Shown: piece after piece, positions 62,876 through 64,000 of the stretch
Layout of the letters: the number at the start of each line of letters is the position of its first letter
Position numbering within the stretch: position 1 is the first letter of the stretch
Source of the DNA: Rhynchopus sp. YZ270_cl-10
Taxonomy: Eukaryota; Euglenozoa; Diplonemea; Diplonemida; Diplonemidae
Length of the DNA stretch: 64,000 nt
Reading direction: 5' to 3'
Assembly: GCA_964035575.1 (NCBI GenBank)
Contig: OZ037847.1
Span: forward strand, 744,001 to 808,000
Translations under genes and position numbers: made by a program
Notes under the pieces: model-generated
What the model saw: only the letters and a program-made list of their open reading frames with translations
Told to the model about the DNA's origin: nothing
Databases searched by the model: none

Positions 62876-64000
62876 ATTAAATTTAATTAAAATTACATTC
62901 ACATTTCCTGATGCATAACCTGCAGTCCATAAAATATTTAGTAATTTTTTTGTACCTTACTATTACGTTCGCAGTTCGATAAACTAAACAAAAAAAATAA
63001 ATAAACAAACAAAAAAAATAAAACGTATAAGATGAATTGGCCTCGCAAAATGGGAAGGAGAGGGACACATTCGTCTAAAAACAAGAACCTTTTTGCGTAA
63101 CATAAAATATCAAACAAAAACATAAACAAAAAATAAAATAAAATTTCTTACAAAAAAAAGGGGGAGGAAATGGGGGAAGTAATCTCTGATGATGGCGTGA
63201 TATTTTTTTTTTCTCCCTTACTCTTTAAAAAAAAGCAAGGGTAGTGCATTGCTTTGTTTTTTTTTTGATGATGTTTGTCGATTATTACTATATTTTTTTT
63301 TGGTTTTGAACACAGGAAAAAACCACAATGGCTGGATTTGCAAATTTTAGCTGTTACACTACAACATACAAACATTAACCGAAGGTTTTTCTGGAAAAAC
63401 GCAGACCAAAAAAAAAGGAAAAGAAAAAAAGTGGAATTGATGCAACAACAGAACCATCTTCATCTCTCTCTCTCTCTCTTCAAGCACCAACTCCATGGTT
63501 ATCGAATCGGGTAAAAACTTTGCACTTATTGGGTGTACAAAAGAAAATGAGGGTGTGTGTGTGCGGCCTACAGCAGCTAGGGCTGAAGGCAAATAAAAGA
63601 GTAGTTGAAAGGGTGCAAACGCCTCACCGTACACCGGCGGGCGCAAAGCACTAAAAATAAAACATGTCATTTACCATCATCCAGTGTGCAGTTGAAACGA
63701 ATCAGAGTACAGCCGATACATAGATGGTCATGAAGGCGGGGAAGGGGGGGATGGGGAGGAATGCAGGTAGTGAGAAGGGAGGTGGTGGGAGATATCAACA
63801 CGTGATTTGACTGAATTGTTAACGACTGTCAAAAAAAATATTAATGTTTTTTTTGAATAAGATTTTTTCCGTTGAAGAAGAACGTAACAATGAACAAAAA
63901 AAAAAAGTAAAACCAGAAAATGAAAAATCAGAAAATAGAAACATATACAAAACTGATTCTTTCTTGTGTTTTTTTTTTTGACATTGATTATTATTATTAT

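Larger units (their letters stand above)
57944..64000. other. 6-kb gene-free right end
   Basis: AT-rich DNA full of A/T homopolymers, with aaaatcac arrays, MITEs, foldbacks, a family A repeat and three copies of another short repeat (cgataattt-gt..agctgc...acagtcttcac at 59735, 61408 and, more diverged, 62602). No ORF longer than about 125 codons and none with domain character. The upstream start of the minus-strand gene cluster may lie beyond the right edge. Confidence 0.6.

Overview
The window looks like nuclear DNA of a free-living flagellate protist with a large, repeat-rich genome. Eleven likely host and LINE protein genes all lie on the minus strand, most are single long ORFs, and only one clear GT-AG intron was found (in the calpain gene). 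Most starts have a pyrimidine tract and an AG 1-30 nt upstream, as expected for spliced-leader acceptors. The gene set (UBL/UIM calpain, multi-domain class III cyclases with a large ectodomain, long coiled-coil and WD40 proteins) and the one-strand layout fit a euglenozoan best, perhaps a diplonemid- or euglenid-like lineage. This assignment is an inference; no rRNA, tRNA or spliced-leader RNA gene was recognised.

Layout. 1-5341: 5' part of an intact-looking non-LTR retrotransposon: ORF1, a 41-codon ORF, then an OTU protease-endonuclease-reverse transcriptase ORF2 that runs off the left edge. 5342-8765: gene-free, with two huge microsatellites and a 104-bp direct repeat. 8766-23413: gene cluster of an LRR protein, a ubiquitin-themed calpain, a WD40/PDZ/coiled-coil protein and a SPOUT-like protein. 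27899-31402 and 45867-49307: two paralogous membrane cyclases, 14 kb apart, with tracts of near-identical DNA inside otherwise diverged genes. Between them, 33357-41570 is a nest of transposons and foldback DNA: a 4.2-kb TIR element split by a 1168-bp near-perfect palindrome, a second TIR element carrying a poly(A)-tailed retrocopy, cruciform-like hairpins with a shared apex, and MITEs. 49551-57943: coiled-coil protein, SAM-domain protein, steroid 5-alpha-reductase and one unrecognised protein. 57944-64000: gene-free, AT-rich, with MITEs and foldbacks.

How it fits together. If transcription is polycistronic, the minus-strand genes would form one directional cluster read from right to left. 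The cyclases are predicted to turn an extracellular or luminal cue into cyclic nucleotide. The calpain carries a ubiquitin-like domain, a Cys-rich zinc-binding region and five ubiquitin-interacting motifs around a full Cys-His-Asn triad, which suggests a protease tied to ubiquitin signalling. The WD40/coiled-coil, LRR and coiled-coil proteins look like cytoskeletal or flagellar scaffolds.
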